DNA from: Druceiella hillmani
Taxonomy: Eukaryota > Arthropoda > Insecta > Lepidoptera > Hepialidae
Reading direction: 5' to 3'
DNA length: 64,000 nt
NCBI GenBank assembly: GCA_039881145.1
Contig: JAYKKI010000095.1
Location: forward strand, 1,299,501 to 1,363,500
Shown: one piece after another, positions 61,641-64,000 of the stretch
How the letters are laid out: every line of letters begins with the position of its first letter
How positions within the stretch are numbered: position 1 is the stretch's first letter
The notes under the pieces: model-generated
Database searches by the model: none
What the model saw: the letters and a program-made list of their open reading frames with translations, nothing else
Told to the model about the DNA's origin: nothing
Program-made: the position numbers and the translations under genes

Positions 61641-62699
61641 TTCACAAAGTCACTTCAGCGCCTTTAAACTTCAAACATTTTCTTCGCGAAGAATCAATAG
61701 GAAAAAAGAGGTGTTATAAATTTGAAACCTTCTTCCGTCTATGTTTACATCCATTTGTCTATCGTCACTCCAGAACGGCATGGTAACTCAAGTAGGGATT
61801 ATCAAATTTCGAAGCCATTTTTTTTTATTTGAAAGCTGGTTTCGAAAAACTATTCAAATATTCTAAAAAGCAGTTTAATCACTTCAAGACCATGAGGTCA
61901 TATCACAGTTAACCTAGGAATGTCAATCACCCTTACCACTATAAATAAATAGGTTTGAACTCAAATATTTAACAATTATAAATTCTAGAGTCTAATGATC
62001 ATCAGATCAATAATGTCTGGATTAATACAGATTTAAAATCTATAGGTGCGAATCTTGGCTCAAAGGACAGTTATCATACTCAACAACCTGAGAAACTGAC
62101 GACTGAAATTTGAATTGGAAAATTAATGAATGAACAAATGAGTGAGTTAGTGACAGAATATGATGAACACATTAATTAAAGTAATATAGCATCATGGCAA
62201 AATTTATAATTACGATGATAAATACACTGATAATTACCAGGATAATGTTTCCCGATCTTAACCACTACGGCAAATAGAAACTTTAAATTTGAGCTCTTTA
62301 AAATCTGAGTATCAATTACGTATCTTTATTTTACATTGGTATCGGCTTCAATATCCGTAAAAATTTAAAAACCAAAAACCTTATTGATTCATAAATGCGT
62401 TCGCGGTCACTGGATGTAAAAAAATAACAACAAAACTGAAATATGTAGGTATTTTGTTATTCACAGAATTGATAAACTACTTAATGAATATTATTGTAAT
62501 TTTATAGCATTCATACAGCACGCACAGACACGTGAACTAGCATACCCACTCACGAAAGGGATTCAGGCAGGAAACCGTCCCAATTTTCCCACTAACATAA
62601 TTTTTACGTTACTGTAATATTCAATTCCGTAATAGAGGAAATATATATACGAAAAAGCAAAAAATCAACAGGCATTAGAATGTATACCCATTTATTTAG

Positions 62700-63010
62700 C
62701 TCGTTGATATTAGCTCCGCTGCCTAACATATGGCGAGGATAAGATTAAAAAATTTAATCCACCAATTCCTCGTTTCAATGCCGCCTTTCAATTTCAATAA
62801 AGTATATAGAGCTAAGCGCAAACACAAACATCTCCCGAGTTCATATCAGCGTCCGATGACGATGACTTAAAGTCATACAAGCGCGGAGCGACACATTACA
62901 GGTTTAATATTGAGAACGATAAATAACAAGTATCTGATCGCGCTGTAGTTACCCTCAAGAGGAACGCACTGGATCGAATTTACTTAAGCTGGCTCTTTAA
63001 GGACATATAA
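62700..63010. other. Well-preserved core of block D
   Basis: Counterpart of 49390-49720. Shared runs include AACATATGGCG, GATAAGATTAAAAAATTTA, CACAAACATCTCCCGAG and ACAAGCGCGGAGCG. It has no open frame in common with the partner. Confidence 0.5.
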
Positions 63011-63393
63011 GTCAGCTGTTAGCGTTTTTGGTTATATACTCATCAAACCGTAATAATAAGTACTGAATTACATATAAATAAATACTGAATCAGATATAAT
63101 ACAACCAAACTTAAATAAGCGAAAGTCAACTGTGTCAGTTAAGATAAATTAAACTATGCCCTGGCTACAACATGTCTAAAAAATGTATTTTAATGAAAGG
63201 TAAACTGAAATTTTAAATTCAGCTATTACGTTTACTTAATAAATGAATTAGGATGGAATATGCTGCACTTTGATGAAGCTCCGATTCAAACCCTACTTTG
63301 GCTTACTGTACGTTTACTTAATCGAATGCTTAGAAATAATAAATTATACAATCATGTAAAAACGTCCGTTTAATAAACCAGCTGATTCCAAGA

Positions 63394-63513
63394 ACTATCG
63401 AGTTTTTTGTCAAAGATTCAAAAATTCAAGAAAAATTGAATTATGAAACTTTGGAACAAAAGCCATATTATATTTCAAAGTTAAATTTAACATTAGACGA
63501 AAATATAAATTGA
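63394..63513 (+). pseudogene. 40-codon frame paired with 50071-50190
   Basis: Aligned codon for codon with block C, ending at the same TGA after LDENIN. Upstream, the frame is closed by stops (around 63376) in this copy, whereas the block C frame stays open to 49960. This makes it look like a decayed coding end rather than a gene. Confidence 0.35.
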
Positions 63514-64000
63514 TTTAATACTTATTAGGTATGAAAATAGTTGCTTCATAGAAATTTGAGTTATTAATATTGGCATATATTGTGTATCAGTCTTATCCTA
63601 TCAACAGTAATGTTCAATTTTTATCGAGCACAAAAAAAATATTTTATAAACAGTGTATTGAAGAACGTTAGGAGAAATTACCGGAAAAACAACTATGTTA
63701 CCGGTAATAATTTTGTGTACGTTTTTCCTCTTTGTGAATAATATTCAAAGTAAAGTTTTCAGACATTAAAAAAGATCTTACAAATATTAAGACGAAAGTA
63801 AACAATTAAAAATGTACTTTTATATCTCAAGAAAAACTATACATAAATGTAGTTACATAAATATAAAAGAAAATAATAGTTTATATACAGTACAAAAATA
63901 CAAAAATAGTTTATATACAGTACAAAAGTACAAAAATTTTCCTCTTCTGATAGTGTGAATATTATTGATCGGCTTCACTTAAATATACTTCGATAAAAGA

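Larger units (their letters stand above)
61690..63900. repeat. Old duplicated block, copy D (pairs with 47500-50680)
   Basis: Same-strand partner of block C without the later minisatellite, palindrome and microsatellite insertions, so it is closer to the ancestral layout. Similarity is still visible up to about 63890 (TATAAAAGRAAATAATAGTT). The true end may lie beyond the window. Confidence 0.8.

Overview
The window looks like nuclear DNA of an arthropod, probably an insect. By eye it is about 70% A+T. It is full of long (AT)n microsatellites, and it holds decayed insect-type transposons: a Ty3/gypsy fragment, Tc1/mariner-superfamily transposase ends, a tRNA-like SINE fragment and a degraded multicopy arthropod protein gene. 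No bacterial features, rRNA genes, CRISPR arrays or operons are visible. The species cannot be fixed from the sequence alone.

The window is essentially gene-free: a gene desert or very long intron(s). I found no intact gene. The best coding candidate is one possible internal exon at 50971-51174 (+), preceded by a strong splice acceptor. It weakly resembles GT8 (xylosyltransferase-like) glycosyltransferases. If it is real, much of the window may be intronic.

Layout: 1-8 kb is mostly unique AT-rich DNA with a 447-bp foldback element, a dispersed-repeat core (copy 1) and a 39-bp minisatellite. The 8.1-10.3 kb and 15.1-15.8 kb segments are old direct duplicates of 21.4-23.6 kb and 24.3-25.1 kb. 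Between and around them lie a young 299-bp tandem duplication (14 kb), a gypsy remnant (15.7-16.1 kb) and a 63-bp satellite (18.5-19.9 kb). The 25-38 kb stretch holds a tRNA-like fragment, a 182-192-bp tandem array, several microsatellites and copy 4 of the dispersed repeat. At 39.2-39.7 kb two direct repeats each carry a hammerhead-ribozyme-like motif. At 44.98-45.06 kb there is an isolated GC/CpG-rich island. The 47.5-50.7 kb segment is an old duplicate of 61.7-63.9 kb, with a well-preserved 300-bp core. The 51.8-55.3 kb stretch is a transposon graveyard. The 61.15-61.64 kb stretch is a 53-bp tandem array with repeated CAGCTG E-boxes.

No genes can be shown to work together here. The useful content is repeat structure, duplicated blocks with unevenly preserved islands (possible regulatory DNA), the ribozyme-like pair and the candidate exon. 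All similarity statements come from reading by eye and need alignment or database confirmation.
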